Both the position numbers and the translations under genes were made by a program. The notes beneath the pieces are model-generated. The model saw only the letters and a program-made list of their open reading frames with translations, was not told where the DNA came from and ran no database searches. Of a stretch of 64,000 nt of DNA, positions 44,280 to 52,985 are shown piece after piece. Each line of letters starts with the position of its first letter. Within the stretch, counting starts at the first letter, position 1. The stretch is from Ideonella_A intermedia_A (GTDB lineage: Bacteria; Pseudomonadota; Gammaproteobacteria; Burkholderiales; Burkholderiaceae_C). The stretch lies in contig CALRPU020000015.1 in NCBI GenBank assembly GCA_943370175.1, positions 1-64,000 on the forward strand. Reading direction: 5' to 3'.

Positions 44280-46112
44280 ATGTTCGCCGCCACCCGCCAC
44301 CCGCCTGGACGTGACGACCCAACCGACGCCAGCGGCCGTCGCGGGCGGCTGGCCAGCACGTCGCTGCTGATGCTGCTGGCGGCGCTGGTCTCCGGCTGCG
44401 CGTGGAAGCCCTTTGGTGCGCCGCGCAGCCCGGCGCCGGCGCCCCGCGCCGTGTCGCCAGCACCTGCCGCCCCGCCGGCGTCGGCCCCGCCGGTGGCGTT
44501 GGCGCCGACGGCGCCAAAGGCCGTGGCGCCCACGATGGACGCACCGGCCATCGCCGCGCGTTTCCCCGAGCCGTCGGCGGTCTACCGCACGCCGGGCTTG
44601 GCAGGCGACCGCAAGGCGTTCACCACCGATGCCGAGCTGCGCGCTGCCATGAACGCGTTGGCCACCGAGGCGATGCCCGCGACGGCAGCGTCGACGGCGT
44701 CGGCGTCCTCGCCCGCTGCGCCGCTCGTGCGTTTGCTGGCGGCGGGGCGGTCGCAGCGCGGTGTGCCCATCGACGCGCTGTGGTTGTCCATCCCGGCGCC
44801 CGGCCCTGGCGCGGCGATGGTGCCCGCACGCAACGACAACAAGCCCACGGTGATGTTCCTGGGCCAGCAGCATGGCGACGAGCCGGCGTCCGCCGAAGCC
44901 CTTCTGGTGCTGGCGCAGCAGCTGGCGCGGGGACCGCTGCAACCGCTGCTCAAGCAGGTCAATGTGCTGATCGTGCCGCGCGTCAACCCAGACGGCGCGT
45001 TGCTGGGCCAGCGCACGGCCGCCGATGGCGTGGACATCAACCGCGATCACCTGCTGCTGCGCACGCCAGAGGCTCAGGCCGTGGCGCGGCTGGTCCGCGA
45101 CCACCGCCCGGCCGTGGTGGTGGACGCCCACGAGTACTCGCCCTATGGCCCATGGCCGCAGCAGATGTCGGCCGTGCGCCGCCACGACGTGCTGCTGCAG
45201 TACGCCATGACCGCCAATGTGCCGGAGTTCGTCGGCCGGGCCGCGGAGGAGTGGTTTCGACAGCCGCTGCTGGCGGCGTTCGAGCGCGAACGGCTGAGCG
45301 TCGACTGGTACCACCTCCTGGCCGGCGAGGGCAGCGCGCGCCACATCGACATGGGCGGCGTCGCCCCCGACACCAGCCGCAACGTCAACGGCCTGCGCCA
45401 TGCCGTGAGCCTGCTGATTGAAACCCGCGGCACGGGGATGGGCCGCCAGCACTTGAAGCGCCGGGTGCACGCGCAGGTGGTGGCGGCCACCAGCGTGCTG
45501 AACAGCGCCGCTCAGCGCGCGGCCGATCTGCTGAAGCTGCGGCGCTATGTCGACAGCCTTGTCGGGTCCCAGGCCTGCCAGGGCTCGGTGGTGGTCACTG
45601 CCGAGCGAACGCCCAGCGAGTACAACCTGACGGTGCTGGACCCCACCACCGGCGCCGACCGCCGCCTGGCCGTGAACTGGCATTCCAGCCTGTTGCTGAA
45701 GCCGCTCATCAGCCGACCGCGTCCCTGTGGCTACTGGCTGGCCGCAGACCAGAACGAAGCGGTCAAGCGCCTGCGCCTGCTCGGCCTCACGGTGCAGCAG
45801 GTGGCGGAGCGCGTGCTGGTGCGCGGCGAGGCCTACAAGGTGCAGACCGCCGCCTGGCGCGACGCCCCGGCCCGCAGCGCCGACATGGACGGCGCCCAGC
45901 CCGTGCCCGTGGAACTGCAGGCCACGTTGATCGAAGCCGAGGCGGGCAGCTACTTCGTTGCCCTGACCCAGCCCTGGGCGCACTTGGCGGTCGCCGCGCT
46001 GGAACCCGACTCAGCCAGCAGTTACCTCGCGCACGGCGTGATTGACCGGGCCGAGGCGGTGGCACGCACCTTGGTGCTGCCGCCCGCGGCCCGGCTCACC
46101 GCCGTGCCTTGA
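44280..46112 (+). CDS. M14-type zinc carboxypeptidase-like lipoprotein
   Basis: 610 aa. Signal with lipobox LVSG-C40, so probably a lipoprotein exported by the Sec route. A disordered Pro/Ala-rich segment (about 45-95) precedes the M14-like domain: zinc ligands H198 and E201 (QQHGDEPAS) and H284 (VVVDAHEYSP), and a candidate catalytic glutamate E381 (SLLIETRG). The C-terminal 200 residues carry another domain. It would cleave a C-terminal residue of a peptide or peptidoglycan fragment in the periplasm or at the outer membrane; the substrate is unknown. A TATAGT box at 44206-44211 is a possible -10. Confidence 0.85.
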   Translation: MFAATRHPPGRDDPTDASGRRGRLASTSLLMLLAALVSGCAWKPFGAPRSPAPAPRAVSPAPAAPPASAPPVALAPTAPKAVAPTMDAPAIAARFPEPSAVYRTPGLAGDRKAFTTDAELRAAMNALATEAMPATAASTASASSPAAPLVRLLAAGRSQRGVPIDALWLSIPAPGPGAAMVPARNDNKPTVMFLGQQHGDEPASAEALLVLAQQLARGPLQPLLKQVNVLIVPRVNPDGALLGQRTAADGVDINRDHLLLRTPEAQAVARLVRDHRPAVVVDAHEYSPYGPWPQQMSAVRRHDVLLQYAMTANVPEFVGRAAEEWFRQPLLAAFERERLSVDWYHLLAGEGSARHIDMGGVAPDTSRNVNGLRHAVSLLIETRGTGMGRQHLKRRVHAQVVAATSVLNSAAQRAADLLKLRRYVDSLVGSQACQGSVVVTAERTPSEYNLTVLDPTTGADRRLAVNWHSSLLLKPLISRPRPCGYWLAADQNEAVKRLRLLGLTVQQVAERVLVRGEAYKVQTAAWRDAPARSADMDGAQPVPVELQATLIEAEAGSYFVALTQPWAHLAVAALEPDSASSYLAHGVIDRAEAVARTLVLPPAARLTAVP

Positions 46113-46157
46113 ACGCGGCGTCGCCGCTGGGCCACCCATCGGGCGGCGAGTCGCCCT

Positions 46158-47750
46158 TCAACGGCGTTTGCCGCCACCGCCCAGCAAGCTGCCCAGCACG
46201 CCGCGAATGATCTCGCGGCCCACTGTGCTGCCCATCGTGCGCATGGCCGTCTTGGCGAAGGTTTCAGCCAGCCCTTCGTGTCGTCCGCCGCGCGGCCCGG
46301 TGCTGCCCAGCAGCACGTCCTTGAGCCCGCCCAGCATCCCGCCGCCGTCGTCACCGGCCTGGGGCGCCGGGTTGCCGATGCTGACGCGCCCGTCGCGCGG
46401 CACGGTGCCCCCGGCGCTGGGCGCGCCGGCGTGGCCCCGGCCGCCGGAAGCCGCCCCATCGCCGGCCCCGGCGTCGGCGGCACGGCCTTTCAGGCGCTCG
46501 TAGGCCGACTCGCGGTCCACCGTCTTCTCGTAGACGCCGGCCACGAGCGAGCTGGCGATCAGCTGCTTGCGCTGGTCGGGCGTGATCGGACCGATCTGGC
46601 TGCCTGGCGGCATCACGAACACCCGCTCGGTCACGCTCGGGCGGCCCTTGGCGTCAAGGAAGCTGACCAGCGCCTCGCCCACCGCCAGCTCGGTGATGGC
46701 GGTTTCGATGTCGAGCCCGGCGTTGGCGCGCATGGTGCTGGCCGCGGCCTTCACCGCCTTCTGGTCGCGCGGGGTGAAGGCGCGCAGGGCGTGTTGCACG
46801 CGGTTGCCCAACTGGGCCAGCACGGTGTCGGGAATGTCCAGCGGGTTCTGCGTCACGAAGTAGACGCCCACGCCCTTGCTGCGCACCAGCCGAACCACCA
46901 ATTCGATGCGCTCGACCAGCGCGGCCGGTGCCTCCTTGAACAGCAGGTGCGCCTCGTCGAAGAAGAACACCAGTTTCGGCTTCTCGAGGTCGCCCACCTC
47001 GGGCAGCTGTTCGAACAACTCGCTGAGCATCCACAGCAGGAAGGTGGCGTACAGCCGCGGGCTGTTCATCAGCTTGTCGGCCGACAGGATGTTGATCACG
47101 CCCTTGCCGCCGTCGCTTTGCATGAAGTCGGCGATGTTCAGCATGGGCTCGCCAAAAAACTGGTCGCCGCCTTGCTCCTCGATCTGCAGCAGGCCGCGCT
47201 GGATGGCGCCCACGCTGGCGGCGCTGACGTTGCCGTACTCGGTGGTGAACTGGGATGCGTTCTCGCCAACGTACTGCAGCATTGCGCGCAGGTCCTTCAG
47301 GTCCAGCAGCAGCAGGCCGTTGTCGTCGGCGATCTTGAAGACCAGGCTGAGCACGCCTTGCTGGGTTTCGTTCAGCGCCAGCATGCGGGCCAGCAGCAGG
47401 GGGCCCATGTCGCTGATGGTGGCGCGCACGGGGTGGCCCTGTTCGGCGAACACGTCCCACAGCGTGGCCGGGCAGGCGCGGGATTCCGGCGGCTCGATGC
47501 CGCGCTCCTTCAGCACCGCGGCCAGCTTGTCGCTGACCTGGCCGGCCTGGGTGATGCCGGTCAGGTCGCCCTTCACGTCGGCCATGAACACCGGCACGCC
47601 GATCAGGCTGAAGTTCTCGGCCAGCGTTTGCAGCGTGATCGTCTTGCCGGTGCCCGTGGCGCCCGTGATCAGGCCGTGGCGGTTGGCCAGGGCGGGCAGC
47701 AGGTGGCATTCGACGTCGCCGTGGCGGGCCACGAGGATCGGATCGGGCAT
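46158..47750 (-). CDS. HerA/YjgR-like ATPase (DUF853)
   Basis: 530 aa. P-loop LITGATGTGKTITLQ at about residues 27-41, Walker B KLVFFFDEAHLLFKEAP, and the family stretch FFVTQNPLDIPDTVLAQLGNR-like YFVTQNPLDIPDTVLAQ. The YjgR/DUF853 family is related to HerA/FtsK hexameric DNA translocases, but its cellular role is not established. The C-terminus is Gly-rich with a final ILGSLLGGGG tail. Monocistronic and convergent with the M14 gene. Confidence 0.93.
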   Translation of the reverse strand: MPDPILVARHGDVECHLLPALANRHGLITGATGTGKTITLQTLAENFSLIGVPVFMADVKGDLTGITQAGQVSDKLAAVLKERGIEPPESRACPATLWDVFAEQGHPVRATISDMGPLLLARMLALNETQQGVLSLVFKIADDNGLLLLDLKDLRAMLQYVGENASQFTTEYGNVSAASVGAIQRGLLQIEEQGGDQFFGEPMLNIADFMQSDGGKGVINILSADKLMNSPRLYATFLLWMLSELFEQLPEVGDLEKPKLVFFFDEAHLLFKEAPAALVERIELVVRLVRSKGVGVYFVTQNPLDIPDTVLAQLGNRVQHALRAFTPRDQKAVKAAASTMRANAGLDIETAITELAVGEALVSFLDAKGRPSVTERVFVMPPGSQIGPITPDQRKQLIASSLVAGVYEKTVDRESAYERLKGRAADAGAGDGAASGGRGHAGAPSAGGTVPRDGRVSIGNPAPQAGDDGGGMLGGLKDVLLGSTGPRGGRHEGLAETFAKTAMRTMGSTVGREIIRGVLGSLLGGGGKRR

Positions 47751-47874
47751 GGTCGTTTTCCTTCGATCGAGCGAAATTGGCAGTCTAGCGGGCGGCCCGC
47801 GGGGGCCCTCGCGGCGGGCCCCAAACCAGGGCCCGGTAAAATCACGGGTTTACAGAATTCGGAGTCACACGTTC

Positions 47875-48600
47875 ATGGCCGGTCATTCCAAGTGGGCCAA
47901 CATCCAGCACCGCAAAGGCCGACAGGACGAAAAGCGCGGCAAGATCTGGACCCGCATCATCCGCGAGATCATCGTTGCCGCCCGGCAAGGCGGTGGCGAC
48001 CCGAAGGAAAACCCCCGCCTGCGTCTGGCCATCGACAAGGCCAAGGCCGCCAACATGCCCGCCGACACGGTCAAGAAGAACGTGGACAAGGCCACCGGCA
48101 ACCTCGAAGGCGTGAGCTACGAAGAAGTGCGCTACGAGGGCTATGGCATCGGCGGCGCGGCCGTGATCATCGACTGCATGACCGACAACCGCGTGCGCAC
48201 CGTGGCCGAGGTGCGGCACGCCTTCAGCAAGTACGGCGGCAACCTGGGCACCGAGGGCTCGGTCGCCTTTCAGTTCAAGCACTGCGGCCAGTTCGTGTTC
48301 GCGCCCGGCAGCAATGAGGACAAGGTGATGGAAGTTGCGCTGGAGGCCGGCGCCGACGACGTGGTCACCGACGATGATGGCGCCATCGAGGTGTTGACCA
48401 CGCCCGCCGATTTCGAGGCCGTGAAGAACGCCTTTGAAGCCGCCGGCCTGAGCCCCGAGGTGGCCGAAGTGACGATGCGCGCCGAAAACACCATCGAGCT
48501 GACCGGCGACGATGCCCAGCGCATGCAGAAGCTGCTGGACGTGATCGAGGACCTGGACGACGCGCAAGAGGTCTTCCACAACGCGGTGATCAATTCATGA
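47875..48600 (+). CDS. yebC: YebC/PmpR family protein
   Basis: 241 aa, family length. Starts MAGHSKWANIQHRKGRQD, the standard N-terminus, with NIQHRKGRQDEKRGKIWTR following. Members were long described as DNA-binding regulators and more recently also as factors that help ribosomes with difficult sequences; function here is not determined by sequence. Start of a plus-strand housekeeping run; its stop overlaps the purD ATG. Confidence 0.96.
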   Translation: MAGHSKWANIQHRKGRQDEKRGKIWTRIIREIIVAARQGGGDPKENPRLRLAIDKAKAANMPADTVKKNVDKATGNLEGVSYEEVRYEGYGIGGAAVIIDCMTDNRVRTVAEVRHAFSKYGGNLGTEGSVAFQFKHCGQFVFAPGSNEDKVMEVALEAGADDVVTDDDGAIEVLTTPADFEAVKNAFEAAGLSPEVAEVTMRAENTIELTGDDAQRMQKLLDVIEDLDDAQEVFHNAVINS

Positions 48601-49886
48601 AGGTGCTCGTGATCGGCAGCGGCGGGCGCGAGCACGCGCTGGCCTGGCGACTGCTTCGTTCGCCCAAGGTGCAGACCGTTTACGTGGCGCCGGGCAATGG
48701 CGGCACGGCGCTGGACACGCGCCTGAAGAACATCCCGCTGACCGATTTCACGGCCCTGGCCGACTTCGCGGCCGCCGAAAAGGTGGCGGTCACGGTCGTT
48801 GGCCCCGAAGGTCCGCTGGCCGGCGGGGTGGTGGATATTTTTCGCGCCCGTGGCCTGCGGGTGTTCGGCCCGACCAAGGCCGCCGCTCAGCTGGAAAGCT
48901 CGAAGGCCTTCGCCAAGGCCTTCATGAAGCGCCACGCCATTCCCACCGCCGCGTTCGAGACTTTCGTCGACGCCAAGGCGGCGCACGCCTACGTGGACGG
49001 CCGCGGCGCGCCCATCGTGATCAAGGCCGACGGCCTGGCCGCCGGCAAGGGCGTCGTGGTGGCCACCACGCTGGCCGAGGCGCACGAGGCCATTGACTGG
49101 ATGTTGGCCGCCGACGCCGCCGGCAACAAGCTGGGCGTGCAACACAACGACGTGCCGCGCGTGGTCATCGAGGACTTCCTGGAAGGCGAGGAGGCCAGCT
49201 TCATCGTGCTGTGCGACGGCAAGCACGTGGTGTCGCTGGCCACCAGCCAGGACCACAAGCGGCTGCTCGACCACGACCAGGGCCCCAACACCGGCGGCAT
49301 GGGCGCGTACTCGCCGGCGCCGGTGGTCACGCCCAACGTGCACGCGAAGGTGATGCACGAAATCATCCTGCCCACGGTGCAGGGCATGGCCAAGGACGGC
49401 ATCCCTTTCACCGGCTTTCTTTACGCCGGCTTGATGGTTGATGCGCAGGGCCAGCCGCGCACGGTCGAATTCAACTGCCGCATGGGCGATCCGGAAACCC
49501 AGCCGATCATGATGCGGCTCAAGAGCGACCTGTTCGACTTGCTGATGCACGCCACCGACGGCTCGCTGGACAAGGTCGAGCTGGAGTGGGACCGCCGCGT
49601 GGCACTCGGCGTGGTCATGGCCGCCGAGGGGTACCCGCTCAACCCGCGCAAGGGAGATGCCATCACCGGCCTGCCCGCCGAGGCGGACGACGCCATGGTG
49701 TTCCACGCCGGCACCGCGTTGAGCGGCAGCGTCGTGAGCACCGCCGGCGGCCGCGTGTTGTGTGTGACCGCGCTGGGTGATTCGGTCCGGCTGGCACAGC
49801 AGCGCGCCTACGACCTGCTGCAAGACATCCACTTCGACGGCGCTCAGCTGCGCCGCGACATCGGGCACCGCGCGATCAAACGCTGA
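48597..49886 (+). CDS. purD: PurD, phosphoribosylamine-glycine ligase
   Basis: 429 aa ATP-grasp enzyme. Joins glycine to 5-phosphoribosylamine in purine synthesis. MKVLVIGSGGREHALAWRL is the typical start, VTVVGPEGPLAGGVVDIF follows, IVIKADGLAAGKGVVVA and GPNTGGMGAYSPAPVV mark the ATP-grasp fold, and VEFNCRMGDPETQPIMMRL the active-site end. Coupled to yebC (ATGA) and 46 bp ahead of hemF. Confidence 0.97.
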   Translation: MKVLVIGSGGREHALAWRLLRSPKVQTVYVAPGNGGTALDTRLKNIPLTDFTALADFAAAEKVAVTVVGPEGPLAGGVVDIFRARGLRVFGPTKAAAQLESSKAFAKAFMKRHAIPTAAFETFVDAKAAHAYVDGRGAPIVIKADGLAAGKGVVVATTLAEAHEAIDWMLAADAAGNKLGVQHNDVPRVVIEDFLEGEEASFIVLCDGKHVVSLATSQDHKRLLDHDQGPNTGGMGAYSPAPVVTPNVHAKVMHEIILPTVQGMAKDGIPFTGFLYAGLMVDAQGQPRTVEFNCRMGDPETQPIMMRLKSDLFDLLMHATDGSLDKVELEWDRRVALGVVMAAEGYPLNPRKGDAITGLPAEADDAMVFHAGTALSGSVVSTAGGRVLCVTALGDSVRLAQQRAYDLLQDIHFDGAQLRRDIGHRAIKR

Positions 49887-49932
49887 ACGCCCGCCGCCGC
49901 CCGCCCCCCCACCCACCGACCCCGCCTGCCCG

Positions 49933-50877
49933 ATGAACATCCCCGCCGTTCGCGACTACCTGCTCGGCCTGCAAGACCGCATCGTCCGCGCGATGGAAGC
50001 CGAGGAGGGCCGCCCGTTCATGCGCGACGGCTGGACCCGAGAGCCCGGCGGCCGGCTGGAGGGCGACGGCCTGTCGCAGCTGATCGAGGGCGGCGACCTG
50101 CTGGAGCGCGGTGGCTGCAATTTCTCGCACGTCAAGGGCAAGTCGCTGCCGCCGTCGGCCACACAGCACCGACCCGAGCTGGCGGGGGCCGCCTTCGAGG
50201 CCATGGGCGTCTCGCTGGTGTTTCATCCCCGCAACCCGCTGGTGCCCACGGTGCACATGAATGTGCGCATGTTTGCCGCGCTGCCGGCCACGGGTGAGCC
50301 CGTGGTGTGGTTTGGTGGCGGCATGGACCTGACGCCTTACTACGGCTTCGAGGAGGACGCGCGCCATTTTCACCGCGTCAACCGTGATGCCCTGGCGCCC
50401 TTCGGCGACGACAAACACCCGCGCTTCAAGACCTGGTGCGACGAGTACTTCTTCTTGAAGCACCGCAACGAGCCGCGCGGCGTGGGTGGCGTGTTCTTCG
50501 ACGACTTCAGCGAATTGGGATTCGACGGCAGCTTCGCCATGATGCGCGCCGTGGGCGACGCCCTGATTCCTGCCTATCTGCCGATCGCCCGACGCCGCCG
50601 CGTGCTGCCGTTCACGCAGCGCGAACGGGACTTCCAGTGCTATCGGCGCGGGCGCTATGTGGAGTTCAACCTGGTGTTTGACCGCGGCACCTTGTTCGGT
50701 CTGCAGTCGGGTGGGCGCACGGAGAGCATCCTCATGTCGATGCCCCCGGTGGTCAACTGGCGCTACGACTGGCACCCGGAGCCTGGCACGCCGGAAGCAG
50801 CGCTGTACAGCGACTTTCTGCGCCCGCGCGACTGGGCCGGCGAGCCCGACGCCGCCGCCACCGGGAACGCCGCTTGA
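49933..50877 (+). CDS. hemF: HemF, oxygen-dependent coproporphyrinogen III oxidase
   Basis: 314 aa. Oxidatively decarboxylates coproporphyrinogen III to protoporphyrinogen IX using O2, supplying both heme and bacteriochlorophyll. Family stretches: GGCNFSHVKGKSLPPSAT, PTVHMNVRMFAA, WFGGGMDLTPYYGFEEDA, and FNLVFDRGTLFGLQSGGR. The ATG at 49933 follows a C-rich spacer without a clear Shine-Dalgarno sequence. Its stop overlaps the nadD start (TTGA). With AcsF this gives two oxygen-requiring steps for tetrapyrroles. Confidence 0.97.
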   Translation: MNIPAVRDYLLGLQDRIVRAMEAEEGRPFMRDGWTREPGGRLEGDGLSQLIEGGDLLERGGCNFSHVKGKSLPPSATQHRPELAGAAFEAMGVSLVFHPRNPLVPTVHMNVRMFAALPATGEPVVWFGGGMDLTPYYGFEEDARHFHRVNRDALAPFGDDKHPRFKTWCDEYFFLKHRNEPRGVGGVFFDDFSELGFDGSFAMMRAVGDALIPAYLPIARRRRVLPFTQRERDFQCYRRGRYVEFNLVFDRGTLFGLQSGGRTESILMSMPPVVNWRYDWHPEPGTPEAALYSDFLRPRDWAGEPDAAATGNAA

Positions 50878-51509
50878 CCCACGCTGAGACCGCCGGCGTG
50901 CGCACGTCGCGGCGCATCGGCTTGTTCGGCGGCAGTTTCAACCCGGTGCACCGCGCCCACCTCGCGCTGGCCCGTCAGGCCCTGGACGGGCTGGGCCTGG
51001 ACGAATTGCGCTGGCTGCCCGCCGGTCAGCCGTGGCAAAAGCCCGATGGCCTGGCCCCGGCGGAACACCGGCTGGCCATGGTCAGGCTCGCCGTGGCCGA
51101 CCCGCAGTTCGGCGACCCGCGCCATGTGGTCGATGACCTGGAGCTGCGGCGCACCGGCCCGAGCTACACCATCGACACGGTCGAGGCCCTGCAGCAGCGC
51201 GAGCCCGACGCGCGCTGGGTGCTGCTGATCGGCCAGGACCAGCATGCCGGTCTGGCCAGCTGGCACCGCTGGCGCGACCTGCTGAACCGCGTGCGCCTGG
51301 CCGTGGCGGCGCGTCCGGGCGTGGGCCGTCCGGTCGACCCCGAGGTGGCCGCTCACGGCCACGACACGATTTCATTGCCGCCGGACGACGTGTCGTCGAC
51401 GGCCGTGAGGACCGCGGTGGCCCAAGGCCGCCCCGTGTCCGCCTTGGTGCCTGCCGCTGTGGCAGGCTATATTGAAACGCACCAGCTCTACCGACCCGGT
51501 CGGGGCTGA
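50874..51509 (+). CDS. nadD: NadD, nicotinate-nucleotide adenylyltransferase
   Basis: 211 aa. Converts nicotinate mononucleotide and ATP to deamido-NAD. The nucleotidyltransferase motif IGLFGGSFNPVHRAHLAL (HxxH form) and VSSTAVRTAVAQGRPV are intact. The TTG at 50874 overlaps the hemF stop (TTGA); a GTG at 50898 is an alternative start closer to the conserved region. Ahead of rsfS, a widespread pairing. Confidence 0.95.
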   Translation: MTHAETAGVRTSRRIGLFGGSFNPVHRAHLALARQALDGLGLDELRWLPAGQPWQKPDGLAPAEHRLAMVRLAVADPQFGDPRHVVDDLELRRTGPSYTIDTVEALQQREPDARWVLLIGQDQHAGLASWHRWRDLLNRVRLAVAARPGVGRPVDPEVAAHGHDTISLPPDDVSSTAVRTAVAQGRPVSALVPAAVAGYIETHQLYRPGRG

Positions 51510-51530
51510 CATCCACGCCTCAGGAGCTGA

Positions 51531-52496
51531 ATGGACATCCGCAAACTGCAACGCGCCATCGTCGATGGTCTCGAAGACGTCAAAGGCCAGAACATCGTGG
51601 TCTTCAACACCGAGCACCTGTCGCCGCTGTTCGAACGCGTGATCATCGCTTCGGGCACCAGCAATCGGCAGACGAAGGCGTTGGCCGCCAGCGTGCGCGA
51701 CGCGGTGAAGGCCAGCGGCCACCACGTGCTGCGCACCGAGGGCGAGGTCAATGGCGAATGGATCATCGTGGACTGCGGCGCGGCCGTGGTGCACTTGATG
51801 CAGCCCACCATCCGCGAGTACTACCACCTCGAGGAAATCTGGGGCGACAAGCCGGTCAAGCTGAAGCTCGACACCGAGCCCAAGCGCCTGGTCAAGGCCG
51901 AGTCCGAGCCGCCGCTCCAGCCGACCGCGCGCGCGCGCAAGTCGGCCGCACCCGCCGCCCCGGCGGCCGAGACGCCGGCCAAGAAGGTGGCCGCCAAGAA
52001 GACTGCTGCCGAGAAGGCCGCTGCCAAGACATCACCGACCACCAAGGCCGCGAGCGAGGCGCCCGCCAAGAAAGCCGCCGCCAAAGCCGCACCCAGGACG
52101 GCACCCAGGACGGCACCGAAGACGGCCCCGAAGGCGGCACCGAAGGCGGCCGCCCACGCCGCCAGCCGCCAGCGCACCGCGAGCGAAGACATCGCGCCGT
52201 CGGCGAAGCGGGCCGCCACGCGGCGCACCGCGTCGTCGGCGCCCATCCAGCGGTTGGTGGTCAAGCCTGAAAGCAAGTCGGCCGCCGCCCGCCCGGCGGC
52301 CAAGTCCGCGGCCAAACCAGCCGCCAAGCGCGCACCCGCCAAGAAGGCCGCCGCCACCGGCGTGACCCGCACCACCGGGGTCAAGCGCAGCGCGGCGTCC
52401 AGCGCGGCGGCGTCGGTCACGCGCGCTCGCCCGGCCACGGCCCCCGCCAAGAAGGTGGCGCGTCCGGCAGCGAAGAAGTCCCGCACGGGCGCGTGA
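51531..52496 (+). CDS. rsfS: RsfS, ribosomal silencing factor with a long basic C-terminal extension
   Basis: 321 aa. The first 115 or so residues are a normal RsfS domain (MDIRKLQRAIVDGLEDVKGQ; GEVNGEWIIVDCGAAVVHLMQ; REYYHLEEIWGD), which blocks subunit joining by binding L14 on the 50S subunit when nutrients are low. Residues 120-321 are a low-complexity Ala/Lys/Pro/Arg/Thr tail resembling histone H1-like proteins and containing five A-P-x-x repeats. The tail more than doubles the usual length of about 105-140 aa. Overlaps rlmH (GTGA). Confidence 0.93.
   Translation: MDIRKLQRAIVDGLEDVKGQNIVVFNTEHLSPLFERVIIASGTSNRQTKALAASVRDAVKASGHHVLRTEGEVNGEWIIVDCGAAVVHLMQPTIREYYHLEEIWGDKPVKLKLDTEPKRLVKAESEPPLQPTARARKSAAPAAPAAETPAKKVAAKKTAAEKAAAKTSPTTKAASEAPAKKAAAKAAPRTAPRTAPKTAPKAAPKAAAHAASRQRTASEDIAPSAKRAATRRTASSAPIQRLVVKPESKSAAARPAAKSAAKPAAKRAPAKKAAATGVTRTTGVKRSAASSAAASVTRARPATAPAKKVARPAAKKSRTGA
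52089..52148 (+). repeat. Five tandem 12-bp repeats within rsfS
   Basis: Units of the form GCACCCAGGACG or GCACCGAAGGCG, in phase with the reading frame, coding A-P-R-T twice, A-P-K-T, and A-P-K-A twice (residues 187-206). The copies drift from 5' to 3', as expected of slippage followed by substitutions. Confidence 0.85.
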
Positions 52497-52960
52497 AACT
52501 CTGGCTGTTGGCGGTCGGCCAGCGTCAGCCCGACTGGGCTGACGCGGCTTACGACGACTACGCCAAGCGCTTCCCGCCCGAACTCAGGCTGGTGCTGAAG
52601 GCGGTCAAGGCCGAGGCCCGCGCCGGCAAATCCACCGACCAGCTGATGCAGGCCGAGGCCCAGCGGCTGGAGGCGGCCCTGCCCAAGGGCGTGCGCCGCG
52701 TCGTGCTGGACGAGCAGGGCGCCCGCGTCACCACCTTGCAATTGGCCGAGCGCCTTCGCGTGTGGATGGCGGATGGCCGCGATGTGGCCTTGCTGATCGG
52801 TGGTCCCGACGGCCTGGCGCCCGCGCTCAAGGCCACGGCCGACGACAAGCTGCGCCTGTCGGACCTCACCTTGCCCCACGCCTTCGCCCGCGTGTTGTTG
52901 GCCGAAGCGCTGTACCGCGCATGGACAGTGACCACGGGCCACCCCTACCATCGCGAGTGA
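52493..52960 (+). CDS. rlmH: RlmH, 23S rRNA (pseudouridine-1915-N3)-methyltransferase
   Basis: 155 aa, exact family length. SPOUT methyltransferase acting on Psi1915 of helix 69 in the assembled 70S ribosome. Typical N-terminus MKLWLLAVGQRQPDW, the SAM-binding loop VALLIGGPDGLAPALKA, and the C-terminal LPHAFARVLLAEALYRAW with GHPYHRE. The GTG start at 52493 overlaps the rsfS stop; the rsfS-rlmH pair is conserved in many bacteria. Confidence 0.97.
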   Translation: MKLWLLAVGQRQPDWADAAYDDYAKRFPPELRLVLKAVKAEARAGKSTDQLMQAEAQRLEAALPKGVRRVVLDEQGARVTTLQLAERLRVWMADGRDVALLIGGPDGLAPALKATADDKLRLSDLTLPHAFARVLLAEALYRAWTVTTGHPYHRE

Positions 52961-52985
52961 TCCTGAACGCCCCACGGAGACCCGC

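Noticed and set aside
52089..52148. Tandem repeat considered as a CRISPR array
   Set aside because: 12-bp units without spacers, in phase with rsfS codons; no cas genes nearby.
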